Program-made: the position numbers and the translations under genes | The notes under the pieces: model-generated | Database searches by the model: none | Told to the model about the DNA's origin: nothing | What the model saw: only the letters and a program-made list of their open reading frames with translations | Assembly (NCBI GenBank): GCA_964638795.1 | Contig: CAZXAX010000001.1 | Span: 8,620-72,619, forward strand | Reading direction: 5' to 3' | DNA: 64,000 nt | Source: CAIYHK01 sp964638795 | GTDB lineage: Bacteria > Actinomycetota > Acidimicrobiia > Acidimicrobiales > Ilumatobacteraceae | Shown: positions 1 to 8,461 of the stretch, one piece after another | Layout of the letters: every line of letters starts with the position of its first letter | Position numbering within the stretch: position 1 is the stretch's first letter

Positions 1-684
1 ACATGCCTTGGCAACGGGCTCTGAGTTCTTGACGTCCCAACCAAGCGGAGCACGCTCATCCCAGATGTCTTCAAACTTGGCAAACCCGGGAATTGATTTT
101 GCAGCCATGGTCTTAATGGGCCCTGCTGCCACAAGGTTGCAACGTATCCCTCGTGGACCCAGTTCCTTGGCTAGATATCGGTTGGCACCTTCGAGGGCGG
201 CTTTGGCAACTCCCATCCAGTTGTAAGCAGGCCACGCAACCGTGTTGTCGAAATCAAGACCAACGATGCTGCCCCCTTGTGTCATGAGTGGCAGGAAAGC
301 ATCAGCCATGGTCTTTAAGGAGTACGCCGAAATTTCCATCGCTACTGCGACGTCTTTCCATGTGGCAGCCAAGAAATCATCACCAAGACAAACCTCTGGG
401 GCAAAGCCAATTGCGTGCAACACGCCGTCAACGCGACCCAGTGCTGATTGCACGTCGTTACGTACAGACTCAACGTGCTCGGGCACAGTGACATCAAATT
501 CGAATACGGGCACTGGAGTATCAAGGCGCTTAGTGGTGCGATCCGTTAGTGCCTTGGCTCGGCCGGCACCCGTCAACACAATGTTGGCTCCTTCGCGTTG
601 AGCCAGCTGTGCAAAGCCGAACGCCAGCGAGGCATCGGTAAGTACGCCGGTTACGACAATGTTTTTGCCCGACAACAATCCCAT
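1..684 (-). CDS. fabI: InhA/FabI-type enoyl-ACP reductase, 3' end cut by window
   Basis: NADH-dependent reduction of trans-2-enoyl-ACP, the last step of the type II fatty acid elongation cycle, in the cytoplasm. The reverse strand is open for 228 codons from the ATG at 684 to the window edge, so about 40 residues of a roughly 270-residue family are missing. The N-terminus is a Rossmann strand ending in GKNIVVTGVL. SIVGLDFD is followed by the active-site block PAYNWMGVAKAALE, holding the Tyr and Lys of the YxxxxxxK pair, and then RCNLVAAGPIKT. These blocks resemble mycobacterial InhA more than E. coli FabI. The gene is divergent from npdG. A possible minus-strand -10 (TACCTT, 692-697) lies 7 bases before the start, so the mRNA may be leaderless. 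Confidence 0.9.
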   Translation of the reverse strand, partial: MGLLSGKNIVVTGVLTDASLAFGFAQLAQREGANIVLTGAGRAKALTDRTTKRLDTPVPVFEFDVTVPEHVESVRNDVQSALGRVDGVLHAIGFAPEVCLGDDFLAATWKDVAVAMEISAYSLKTMADAFLPLMTQGGSIVGLDFDNTVAWPAYNWMGVAKAALEGANRYLAKELGPRGIRCNLVAAGPIKTMAAKSIPGFAKFEDIWDERAPLGWDVKNSEPVAKAC

Positions 685-746
685 GCCTACGAAGGTAGTG
701 GGAGTGGGGGCGGTACGAAGGGCTCTCTTGTGTAAGGCTTGCACGG

Positions 747-1421
747 ATGCACGTTGGAATCTTTGGAGGTACCGGCCCGGCTGGAAGCGCACTCGGCGCT
801 CGCTTGGCCTCGGTCGGATATTCAGTGGTGCTTGGCTCGCGTTCCGCTGAGCGCGCTGATGAAGTTGTCCGCGGTCTTGTAGCCGAATACCCAGAGATCG
901 CCGATCACTTAGCAGGTGGTGACAACCTGGCTGCAGCAAAGTGCGAAATTGTGGTAATCGCAACACCATGGGATGGTGCGGCAACCACGGCTCAAGAGTT
1001 CGCTAATGAACTCGATGGCAAAGTCGTGATCTCGATGGCAAATGCACTCGTGCGAGTTGGTAAAGAATTCCAACCGTTAGTTCCCCCACGTGGAAGCGTT
1101 GCCGCTCACGTGCAGGCGGCAGTGCCGAATTGTCGCCTAGTGGCTGCTTTCCATCACTTGCCGGCAAAGGAACTCGGACACCTTGGGGAACCGATTGACA
1201 GCGATGTATTGATCTGCAGTGACTTTCCTTCCGCAACAGAAGTTGTAATCGAAATGGTCAAGAAAATTCCGGGTTGTCGCCCGCTCGATTCGGGTGAACT
1301 CTCAAATGCAACCGCGATCGAAGCTTTTACTGCGGTTCTCTTGCAGTTGAATGTTCGTTACAAGACCCGTGTTGCACCCAAATTGAATGGCATCAAGGGC
1401 GATCCACGCGATCGCAAGTAG
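747..1421 (+). CDS. npdG: F420-dependent NADP oxidoreductase (NpdG)
   Basis: Transfers hydride between coenzyme F420 and NADP in the cytoplasm. The 224-residue product opens with a nucleotide-binding loop, GIFGGTGPAGSALGARL, then the LGSRS segment that reads the NADP phosphate in this family. VVIATPWD and VISMANAL follow, and the C-terminal part contains LVAAFHHLPA and DVLICSDFPSA. Length and motif order match NpdG/Fno. No other F420 gene is in the window, so F420 use by this organism is inferred. The gene runs into mshC after 12 bases, and its TAG stop forms part of a possible promoter for mshC. Confidence 0.88.
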   Translation: MHVGIFGGTGPAGSALGARLASVGYSVVLGSRSAERADEVVRGLVAEYPEIADHLAGGDNLAAAKCEIVVIATPWDGAATTAQEFANELDGKVVISMANALVRVGKEFQPLVPPRGSVAAHVQAAVPNCRLVAAFHHLPAKELGHLGEPIDSDVLICSDFPSATEVVIEMVKKIPGCRPLDSGELSNATAIEAFTAVLLQLNVRYKTRVAPKLNGIKGDPRDRK

Positions 1422-1434
1422 CGTTACAAAACGA
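1419..1434 (+). promoter_or_regulatory. Possible leaderless promoter for mshC
   Basis: TAGCGT (1419-1424) begins with the npdG stop codon and lies 9 bases before the mshC ATG. This matches the TAnnnT-to-start spacing seen at several other genes here. No clear -35 was seen. Confidence 0.3.
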
Positions 1435-2561
1435 TGGTGATGCGCCTTTACGACACCGCGAAGTCTGCGGTGGTGTCCTTTGAACCAAATCCAACTGTGT
1501 TGATGTACACATGTGGAATCACGCCGTATGACGCTACGCATCTGGGGCATGCTGCGACTTTTGTTGCCTACGACGTACTTCAGCGTCGCTTGATTGACAT
1601 GGGTCATGAAGTCAAGTGTGTGCGAAACGTGACCGATGTGGACGATCCACTATTTGCAAAAGCACGCGAGCTCGGTGTTCATTACCTTGATCTCGCCGCA
1701 GGTGAAGAGGCGCGGTTCGAGGCCGATATGAGAGCACTCAATGTGCTGCCCGTATTCAGTGCGCCGCGCGCTTCTTCTGCCATATCGGACATTCGCGGAT
1801 TCATTGGAATGGTTCTTGATCGTGGTTACGCCTACGAGGCCGGTGGGTCGGTTTACTTCGATGTCTCAAAGTCGCCGTCGTTTGGTTCGGTATCTCACTA
1901 TTCGCGTGACGAAATGATTGCGTTTGCAAAAGAGCGTGGCGGAAACGTGGATGACCCTTACAAGCGGAATCCACTTGATTTCGTTCTTTGGCATCCATCG
2001 GCAGCTGATGAGCCGAGTTGGGACTCGTTGTGGGGTTCAGGTCGTCCGGGTTGGCATATTGAATGCTCGGCACTTGCGTTGCGTGAACTTGGCACCACCA
2101 TTGACCTACACGGTGGTGGAACCGATCTGATTTTTCCGCACCATGAATGTGAGCGAGCACAGTCCGAGGCCGCAACAGGTGAGCCATTTGTGCGTCATTG
2201 GATGCACGTTGCAATGGTGTTTATGAATGGTCACAAGATGTCAAAAAGTCTCGGCAATCTCGTATTCATCGATCGCCTCAGGCGCGAGCATGATCCACGA
2301 GCAATTCGTCTCATGATCAGTGCGAACCACTACCGCAAAGAGTGGGAGTGGAATGACACGTTGATGCCTGCCGCCACGGCGCGCTTGGCGGCATGGTCTG
2401 CTTCTGCTGACTCGCGAGACTCAGAGTCGGTTCTGCAGGATGTGCGCAACGCATTGGACGAAGATCTGGATACGCCCGCTGCTGTGTCGATCATCGATAA
2501 AGCCGCAGCCGCAGGTTTCGCCACACGTAACGCAGCTGCCCTTTTGGGCGTGGACCTTTAG
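1434..2561 (+). CDS. mshC: L-cysteine:1D-myo-inositol 2-amino-2-deoxy-glucopyranoside ligase (MshC)
   Basis: ATP-dependent joining of cysteine to GlcN-Ins, the third step of mycothiol synthesis. The 375-residue protein is a cysteinyl-tRNA synthetase relative. The adenylation-site block YTCGITPYDATHLGHA (residues 25-40) carries the MshC-type TPYDATHLGHA instead of the CysRS TVYDxxHIGNAR. Zinc ligands can be assigned to Cys27, Cys211 (WHIECSA) and His236 (FPHHECE). KMSKS is at 268-272. The protein lacks the C-terminal tRNA-binding extension of CysRS and is slightly shorter than mycobacterial MshC (about 410). The ATG at 1434 or the ATG at 1440 could start it. CysRS is the alternative call, but the motif argues against it. 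Confidence 0.88.
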   Translation: MVMRLYDTAKSAVVSFEPNPTVLMYTCGITPYDATHLGHAATFVAYDVLQRRLIDMGHEVKCVRNVTDVDDPLFAKARELGVHYLDLAAGEEARFEADMRALNVLPVFSAPRASSAISDIRGFIGMVLDRGYAYEAGGSVYFDVSKSPSFGSVSHYSRDEMIAFAKERGGNVDDPYKRNPLDFVLWHPSAADEPSWDSLWGSGRPGWHIECSALALRELGTTIDLHGGGTDLIFPHHECERAQSEAATGEPFVRHWMHVAMVFMNGHKMSKSLGNLVFIDRLRREHDPRAIRLMISANHYRKEWEWNDTLMPAATARLAAWSASADSRDSESVLQDVRNALDEDLDTPAAVSIIDKAAAAGFATRNAAALLGVDL

Positions 2562-2601
2562 TCGCAGCCGTAATTGGGGGCTCAACTTCGGGTCTGCTGC
2601 G

Positions 2602-2618
2602 TAGAATTGGGACCGTTA
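2602..2618 (+). promoter_or_regulatory. Possible near-leaderless promoter for thrS
   Basis: TAGAAT (2602-2607) lies 10 bases before the thrS ATG in a 56-base intergenic gap. No Shine-Dalgarno is visible, which fits a start codon very close to the mRNA 5' end. Confidence 0.4.
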
Positions 2619-4597
2619 TGTCGCAGATATCGGTTTCGCTTCCGGATGGTTCCAAGAGGGATCTTGAATCGGGAGCAACTGCGATCGATCTGGCTAAATC
2701 AATCGGCTCCGGGCTGGCAAAGGCCGCCGTTGGTGCCGTTGTCAATGGTGCAGAGTCTGATCTAACCGCTCCGTTGCCAGACGGTGCCCAAGTAGCGATC
2801 ATTACTGCTGCTACCGATGAGGGACGCCATTTACTGCGACACTCAACTGCTCACGTATTGGCACAGGCAGTGGTCCAACTTTTCCCGGGTTCCAAATTCA
2901 CCATCGGGCCCGCAATCGAAGATGGTTTCTATTACGACTTTGATCTTCCAAATGGCAAGACTTTCTCAGAAGAAGATCTTGAACTCATCAGTAACAAGAT
3001 GCGTGAGATCATCAAAGCCGATCAACCATTTGTTCGTTCTGAAGTGTCAGTGAGCGACGCGCTGCAACTTTTCGCCGATCAGCCTTACAAGTGCGAGATC
3101 ATTCAGCGCGTAACCGGTGGTGGAGCTGATGGCGCCGATGCCGGGGAGGTTGGCAGCGGGGAGTCAATCAGTGTGTATCGAAATACGGACACATTCGTTG
3201 ACCTGTGTCGTGGGCCCCACGTGCCATCAACTGGCAGACTCGGCCACTTCGCTCTGCAAAAAGTTGCTGGGGCCTACTGGCGGGGGAGCGAAAAAGGCCC
3301 GATGCTCCAGCGGATTTATGGCACAGCATGGGAATCCAAGGCCGCACTCGAAGAGCATCTAACGCGTCTCGCTGAAGCGGAAAAACGCGATCACCGGAGA
3401 CTCGCAACTGAACTCGACCTGCTTTCGTTTCCGAGCGAACTCGGCGGTGGGCTGGCTGTATGGCACCCGAAGGGTGCAATCGTTCGTAAGTTGATGGAGG
3501 ACTACTCGCGTGCGCGCCATGAACGCGAGTATCAGTTCGTATATACCCCGCACTTGGCGAACGCGAATCTGTTTGCTACCTCGGGTCACCTCGACTTCTA
3601 CAAAGACGGAATGTATCCGCCGATGGAAATGGACAACGGTGTCTATTACCCAAAGCCGATGAATTGCCCAATGCATTGTCTGATCTTCCGCAGCCGGCAG
3701 CGCAGCTATCGCGAACTTCCGTTACGGCTTTTTGAATTAGGAACCGTTTACCGCTACGAGCGAGCCGGCACTCTTCATGGTCTAATGCGAATTCGTGGAT
3801 TCACCCAGGATGACAGCCACATCTATTGCACCGAAGACCAGTTGCAGGATGAGATCATCTCGTTGTTGGACTTCATCATGAGTGTTCTACGCGCATTTGG
3901 CTTTAACGAGTTCACCGCGAACTTGAGTACCAAGGACCCGAACAAGTACGTGGGTTCGGACTCAATTTGGGAAAAAGCTACCGAAGCTTTGCGTGGCGCA
4001 TTGGACACTTACGGTCTTGAGTACAAGATCAAGGAAGGCGACGCAGCTTTCTACGGGCCAAAGATTGATATTGACGTTCGCGATGCGATTGGCCGCAAAT
4101 GGCAATTGAGCACCATTCAATGCGACTTCAATCTTCCTGACCGCTTTGAACTTGAATACGTGGGATCCGACAACGCCCGCCATCGGCCGATCATGGTGCA
4201 TCGTGCTTTGTTTGGCTCAGTGGAGCGGTTCTTTGGAGTGCTCGTTGAGCACTTCGCCGGCGCTTTTCCGGCGTGGCTTGCCCCAGTGCAGGTCAAGGTG
4301 CTTGCAGTTGCCCAGGCACACGAAGAATATGCAGCGTCGATTGTTCAACACTTGAGTGCCCAGGGATTTCGGGCAGAAGCAGTGATTGCTGATGACCAGC
4401 TTGGCAAACGTATCCGTAATGCGAAGGTTGAGAAAGTTCCCTATGTGTTGGTAGTTGGCGATGATGACCTAGCAAATGGCACAGTGGGCGTTAACCCGCG
4501 GGGTGGCGATGTGCAGCGTGATGTGGCTTTGAAGGATTTTGTGAACACGTTGCGCGCCGACGTAGCAGAGGCGGCAATACCGGGTCTCTCTCAATGA
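2618..4597 (+). CDS. thrS: Threonyl-tRNA synthetase
   Basis: Charges tRNA-Thr. It has 659 residues in the standard bacterial order: TGS domain (about 1-64); editing domain with HSTAH (75-79) and the later DLCRGPHVPSTG zinc/editing motif; class II catalytic core with the PKPMNCPMHCLIF zinc-cysteine block and the RIRGFTQDDSHIYC motif; and a C-terminal anticodon-binding domain containing VLVVGDDD. A short Gly/Ala/Asp-rich insertion (GGGADGADAGEVGSGE) sits in the editing domain. The gene overlaps the HIT-family gene by 4 bases (ATGA), so the two are translationally coupled as in mycobacteria. Confidence 0.97.
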   Translation: MSQISVSLPDGSKRDLESGATAIDLAKSIGSGLAKAAVGAVVNGAESDLTAPLPDGAQVAIITAATDEGRHLLRHSTAHVLAQAVVQLFPGSKFTIGPAIEDGFYYDFDLPNGKTFSEEDLELISNKMREIIKADQPFVRSEVSVSDALQLFADQPYKCEIIQRVTGGGADGADAGEVGSGESISVYRNTDTFVDLCRGPHVPSTGRLGHFALQKVAGAYWRGSEKGPMLQRIYGTAWESKAALEEHLTRLAEAEKRDHRRLATELDLLSFPSELGGGLAVWHPKGAIVRKLMEDYSRARHEREYQFVYTPHLANANLFATSGHLDFYKDGMYPPMEMDNGVYYPKPMNCPMHCLIFRSRQRSYRELPLRLFELGTVYRYERAGTLHGLMRIRGFTQDDSHIYCTEDQLQDEIISLLDFIMSVLRAFGFNEFTANLSTKDPNKYVGSDSIWEKATEALRGALDTYGLEYKIKEGDAAFYGPKIDIDVRDAIGRKWQLSTIQCDFNLPDRFELEYVGSDNARHRPIMVHRALFGSVERFFGVLVEHFAGAFPAWLAPVQVKVLAVAQAHEEYAASIVQHLSAQGFRAEAVIADDQLGKRIRNAKVEKVPYVLVVGDDDLANGTVGVNPRGGDVQRDVALKDFVNTLRADVAEAAIPGLSQ

Positions 4598-5121
4598 GCG
4601 ACAAACTCGATCGTCTGTGGAACGGATGGCGGTCCACTTACGTTGTGAGTAATGGTCGTGAGGGATCACACGACCCAAATGATTCACGCTCGGTATTCAC
4701 ACAAATTCGTGAGAGCGGACTCTCAGATTCAGAGACAAATATCGTGTTTCAAGGCGACCATGTGTTTGCAATCATGAACGCTTTTCCTTATTCACCTGGC
4801 CATGTGCTTGTTTTACCCAAGCGAGAAATCCCTGACCTGGAAAATCTGAATCCCGAAGAGCAAATTGAGCTCTGGAGTGTTGTCCGTGACGCCGTCACTG
4901 CGGTGCGCACGGCTTTTCGGCCCGAAGGCATAAATGTCGGTGTGAACCTTGGAAAAGCAGCGGGAGGGAGCATCCCGCAACACCTTCATGTTCATATCGT
5001 TCCGCGTTGGCTTGGTGATTCCAACTTCATGACCAGTGTGGCGAATACCCGAACACTGCCTTTGGCACTTTCGGATACCGCAGATCGCATTCGTGGCAGT
5101 TGGCCTGTAGACACTAAGTGA
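4594..5121 (+). CDS. HIT-family Ap4A phosphorylase-like protein
   Basis: The 175-residue protein carries a histidine-triad signature, QHLHVHIVPRW, with triad histidines at 130, 132 and 134. GHVLVLPKREI comes upstream and GVNLGKAAGGSIPQH leads into the triad. Location between thrS and the PI-phosphate synthase matches mycobacterial Rv2613c, a characterised diadenosine tetraphosphate phosphorylase. Ap4A cleavage to ADP and ATP is therefore the likely reaction. A generic HIT nucleotide hydrolase remains possible. The start ATG overlaps the thrS stop by 4 bases. Confidence 0.85.
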   Translation: MSDKLDRLWNGWRSTYVVSNGREGSHDPNDSRSVFTQIRESGLSDSETNIVFQGDHVFAIMNAFPYSPGHVLVLPKREIPDLENLNPEEQIELWSVVRDAVTAVRTAFRPEGINVGVNLGKAAGGSIPQHLHVHIVPRWLGDSNFMTSVANTRTLPLALSDTADRIRGSWPVDTK

Positions 5122-5138
5122 AGATTGTTAGGTGAACC

Positions 5139-5669
5139 ATGAACGAAAAAGATGAGACCACTAATGCGAATGAAATTCGTGACACGCTTCCAGCAGACCT
5201 TGATGCTTCGGCTTTCGTAGGGCCCTATAAGTTTCCCGACAACAGTCGGCGGCGAATTCCTGGATACATGTACATGGCAATTGGGGCACTGATGATCGTC
5301 GCTTGGATCGTCAAGCGCGACTCCGATGCCGTGCTAGTCAATCGCGGCCTTTTAATTGGGGGAATCACTGTTGCCGCGTTTGGAATGTTCAGCATCAGTT
5401 CTGGTTGGCGAATGAAGGTTGATGAGAAAATTGCTTTGCGTAATGCCACACAAGAAGTTGGATTTGCTGTTGGGCATGCATCAGCACAACAGGTATGGCG
5501 TGGTTTACGTAGTCGACCAACCTGGCGCGTGCTTTGCTACTCGAGTGAACAGCCACCGTTGCAACGCGCGCTCGTATTAGTTGACGCTGTTGATGGCAGC
5601 ATTGTGGAATGCCTTGTGGAATCAAACCCGGACAAGGATGCACCTGAATGGGCAGAGGTAGCGGACTAG
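5139..5669 (+). CDS. Uncharacterised membrane protein in PIM cluster
   Basis: The 176-residue protein matches no family I recognise. An acidic N-terminal tail of about 40 residues is followed by two hydrophobic segments (about 42-58, MYMAIGALMIVAWIV; about 70-88, GLLIGGITVAAFGMFSI). The soluble C-terminal half ends in a short acidic tail. It is translated 17 bases after the Ap4A phosphorylase gene and its TAG stop lies 10 bases before the PI-phosphate synthase start. It interrupts what is otherwise the mycobacterial gene order, so a role in membrane or PIM metabolism is possible but unproven. Confidence 0.75.
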   Translation: MNEKDETTNANEIRDTLPADLDASAFVGPYKFPDNSRRRIPGYMYMAIGALMIVAWIVKRDSDAVLVNRGLLIGGITVAAFGMFSISSGWRMKVDEKIALRNATQEVGFAVGHASAQQVWRGLRSRPTWRVLCYSSEQPPLQRALVLVDAVDGSIVECLVESNPDKDAPEWAEVAD

Positions 5670-5680
5670 CCTTTAGGCAA
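5667..5680 (+). promoter_or_regulatory. Possible leaderless promoter for pgsA
   Basis: TAGCCT (5667-5672) starts with the stop codon of the upstream gene and lies 7 bases before the ATG of the phosphatidyltransferase gene. No Shine-Dalgarno is present. Confidence 0.35.
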
Positions 5681-6360
5681 TGTTTGACGGCCAATTTCGT
5701 GCGCCAGTAGAGAAGGCAGTTAAGCCGCTCGGTGTAGCACTGCGCCGTACCGGTCTTTCACCTGATCATCTCACCGTTATTGGTTTGCTCGTTGCCGTTG
5801 GAGCCGCCTTCGCAATTGGTGCTGGCAAACTCCAACTGGGTCTTTTGCTGGTAGTGCTTGCAGCGTTGCCCGATCTGCTGGATGGTGCGCTGGCCAAGGC
5901 ATCAGGGGTAGCGAGCCAGCGCGGTGCGTTTTTCGATTCGGTGATGGACCGAGTGACCGATGCGGTTCTTTTTGGTGGCGTCGCTTGGTATTTCGCTTCG
6001 TATGAGTCAGAGCACATGGCACTGTTGCCTTTTGCGGTCATGGCTGTGTCTTCTTTGATCTCCTACGAACGCGCCAAAGCAGAATCACTTGGTCTGTCAG
6101 CAAAGGGCGGATTGATGGAGCGGGCTGAGCGCATCATTCTGTTGTGTATCGGATTGCTTTTCGATGGAATCCTCGTGCCTGTGATGTGGATCATGCTGGT
6201 GTTGACAGTGGTTACGGCCGTGCAACGCTTCATCAAAGTGTGGGCGCAGGCAGCCGTAGCTCCGGCTACGGAAGTGAAGCGTGACGCGCGCCGCTCACGT
6301 CGAGCATCGCGTCGGGCGGCATTCTCTGCTCGTGCCGCGCGAAGCCGCCCACGGCAGTGA
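5680..6360 (+). CDS. pgsA: CDP-alcohol phosphatidyltransferase, probable PI-phosphate synthase
   Basis: Probably condenses CDP-diacylglycerol with inositol 1-phosphate, supplying the lipid anchor for PIMs, in the inner membrane. The 226-residue protein has the family motif spread over residues 65-90: D65-x2-D68-G69-x2-A72-K73-x8-G82-x3-D86-x3-D90. All four acidic residues are present, but Lys73 replaces the usual Arg of the AR pair. Several membrane spans follow. The C-terminal tail is strongly basic (RRSRRASRR). Placement directly before the PIM acyltransferase and PimA genes matches mycobacterial pgsA1. The substrate is inferred from this context; phosphatidylglycerol-phosphate synthase is the alternative. 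Confidence 0.85.
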   Translation: MFDGQFRAPVEKAVKPLGVALRRTGLSPDHLTVIGLLVAVGAAFAIGAGKLQLGLLLVVLAALPDLLDGALAKASGVASQRGAFFDSVMDRVTDAVLFGGVAWYFASYESEHMALLPFAVMAVSSLISYERAKAESLGLSAKGGLMERAERIILLCIGLLFDGILVPVMWIMLVLTVVTAVQRFIKVWAQAAVAPATEVKRDARRSRRASRRAAFSARAARSRPRQ

Positions 6361-7286
6361 CAACACGCGGCAACAAGTCCCGTGGTCGGGATCACGCCGT
6401 GGTTTTTGCCTATCGGCTTGGTTATGCACTCGTCAGCAGACTGCCCGCAAAAGTTGCGTATCTCATCGGGGGAGGTGTTGGCTTTATCGCAGCGAACTTG
6501 ATGCCAAAGAAACGGCGGATGCTTGAACGCCACCTTCGTCGAGTAAATCCACAGGTTGGCAGTAAGGAACTGCGAGCAACTTCGCATAAAGCCATCGTGT
6601 CCTACGTGCGTTACTACATCGAAAGTTTTCGCTTGCCAAGGCTCAGCCCAGCAACAGTTGCCGCAGGTTTTGACAAAGAAGGATTTGACCACATTCAATC
6701 GGCATTAGATAAGGGCAAGGGAGTGATCCTTGCATTGCCACACTTGGGTGGTTGGGAATGGGCTGGTCGTTGGTTGACCGACCAAGGGCACAAGATGACC
6801 GTGGTTGTCGAGCCGTTGAAACCACCAGAACTTTTTGAATGGTTCGCAGGTCTTCGTTCCGCACTGGGAATGAACGTCGTACCACTCGGACCCTCTGTGG
6901 CGGCTGAAATCAGTGCGGCACTCAAGCGCAATGAGGTGGTCTGTTTACTTTGTGATCGCGACATTCAGCGCACTGGAATTGCAGTGACAATGTTTGGTGA
7001 AGAGACCACTCTGCCTGGTGGGCCCGCGCTGCTTTCGATTCGATCAGGTGCCGCGTTGATTCCTGCAGCCGTTTACTTCGACGGGAAAGTTGACGGCCAC
7101 TGGGCGATCGTGCGCCCGCCACTTCAGATCGAGCGCGGTGAGAGCCTGCGCGATGACACCATGCGCTTAACCCAGTTATTAGCGCAAGAACTGGAATTTC
7201 TCATCAGACGCGCGCCAGAACAGTGGCATTTGTTGCAGCCGAACTGGCCGAGCGATCCCGGCTACCAAGTACCGTCTACTAGATGA
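6357..7286 (+). CDS. Phosphatidylinositol mannoside acyltransferase (PatA-like)
   Basis: Probably acylates the mannose of PIM1/PIM2 at the cytoplasmic face of the membrane. The 309-residue product belongs to the LpxL/HtrB-type lysophospholipid acyltransferases. The catalytic H-x4-E motif is seen as PHLGGWEWAGRW (His129, Glu133), with the later CLLCDRDI and LPGGPALL segments typical of the family. A GTG start overlaps the previous stop (GTGA), and the end overlaps pimA by ATGA, so pgsA, this gene and pimA are translated as a unit. The order matches mycobacterial Rv2612c-Rv2611c-Rv2610c. Confidence 0.88.
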   Translation: MTTRGNKSRGRDHAVVFAYRLGYALVSRLPAKVAYLIGGGVGFIAANLMPKKRRMLERHLRRVNPQVGSKELRATSHKAIVSYVRYYIESFRLPRLSPATVAAGFDKEGFDHIQSALDKGKGVILALPHLGGWEWAGRWLTDQGHKMTVVVEPLKPPELFEWFAGLRSALGMNVVPLGPSVAAEISAALKRNEVVCLLCDRDIQRTGIAVTMFGEETTLPGGPALLSIRSGAALIPAAVYFDGKVDGHWAIVRPPLQIERGESLRDDTMRLTQLLAQELEFLIRRAPEQWHLLQPNWPSDPGYQVPSTR

Positions 7287-8461
7287 ATTCCGACACAAAG
7301 GGGAGCTCCCTGTCGCGGAAACTCCGTGTTGGAATGGTGTGCCCCTACAGCGTTTCTATTCCTGGCGGTGTGCAGGCCCAAGTTCTCGGCCTGGCTCGCC
7401 AACTGCGGTCGATGGGTCACGAAGTGCGCGTACTGGCACCTTGTGATGGCCCGCCACCGGCTCCCTTCGTGACACCACTTGGAAACAGCTTGCCCACTGC
7501 GGCAAATGGATCAGTGGCGCCGTTAGCGCCAGATGCGTCTGCAGCACTGCGAACAATTCGTGCTTTACGCGATGAAGATTTTGATGTGCTGCATATTCAT
7601 GAGCCGTTCGCGCCGGGCCCGACTGTTACTGCTGCACTCATCCAATCGGCACCGATTGTCGCCACTTTTCATGCCGCTGGCGATTCCACCTCGTACCGAT
7701 TTCTTCGACGTCAACTTAAATGGTTAGGCGAGAGAATCAGTAAGCGTGTTGCTGTCTCCAATGACGCACGCGCTCTCGTTAGTCGCTATTTAGGTGGTGA
7801 GTATGAGGTTCTCTACAACGGTGTTGAGATCACTCGATATGCGAACACTGGTGTGCAGCGTTCAGCAGTGCCTACCGTTTTCTTCTGCGGGCGCCACGAA
7901 CCACGCAAGGGTTTAGACGTTCTATTAGAGGCACTCAGTTTGATGCCCGACAACGTGCGACTTTGGGTTGCATCAGATGGTCCAGACACAGCAAGGTTGC
8001 GTGAGGCGTATGCAACTGACCATCGAATTGAGTGGCTGGGTCGTATCAGTGATGACGAAAAACTGCGTCGCATGCAGTCTGCACATGTTTATTGCGCCCC
8101 GTCTTTGCGCGGGGAATCATTTGGTGTCGTTTTGTTGGAGGCAATGGCCGCTGGCGTGCCCATTGTGGCAAGCGACATTGATGGCTATCGCAATGTGGCA
8201 ACAGACCAAGTCAATGCGATGTTGGTGGAACCCGGAAATCCGCAAGATTTGGCACAGGCCCTAACGAGCCTGATTGGAGATGATCAGCTCGCTGAAAAAC
8301 TAACTATCGCTGGTTTGCAGCGTGCACAGCAATTCTCGATGGAGGCGTTGGCGCACCGATATGTGGAACTTTACAGAGAAGCCATTGCAGGAGCTTCCGT
8401 CGTGCAGTCGAGGTCCAGCCGTATGATTGGCATGTTGACCGGTAACGGGAGGAAGCAATGA
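7283..8461 (+). CDS. pimA: Phosphatidyl-myo-inositol mannosyltransferase PimA
   Basis: GT4 glycosyltransferase adding the first mannose from GDP-mannose to phosphatidylinositol. It has 392 residues in a GT-B fold. The N-terminal domain shows PYSVSIPGGVQAQ and HIHEPFAPG, with the conserved ATFHAAGD (His130, matching the mycobacterial PimA catalytic-loop histidine). The C-terminal domain has CGRHEPRKGLDVLLEAL and the E-x7-E nucleotide-sugar motif in GESFGVVLLEAM. Length and motifs match PimA closely. The gene is coupled to the acyltransferase upstream (ATGA) and to lemA downstream (4-base overlap). Confidence 0.92.
   Translation: MNSDTKGSSLSRKLRVGMVCPYSVSIPGGVQAQVLGLARQLRSMGHEVRVLAPCDGPPPAPFVTPLGNSLPTAANGSVAPLAPDASAALRTIRALRDEDFDVLHIHEPFAPGPTVTAALIQSAPIVATFHAAGDSTSYRFLRRQLKWLGERISKRVAVSNDARALVSRYLGGEYEVLYNGVEITRYANTGVQRSAVPTVFFCGRHEPRKGLDVLLEALSLMPDNVRLWVASDGPDTARLREAYATDHRIEWLGRISDDEKLRRMQSAHVYCAPSLRGESFGVVLLEAMAAGVPIVASDIDGYRNVATDQVNAMLVEPGNPQDLAQALTSLIGDDQLAEKLTIAGLQRAQQFSMEALAHRYVELYREAIAGASVVQSRSSRMIGMLTGNGRKQ

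Noticed and set aside
242..601. 119-codon forward frame at the left edge
   Set aside because: Opposite the InhA/FabI gene, which has unmistakable motifs on the reverse strand.
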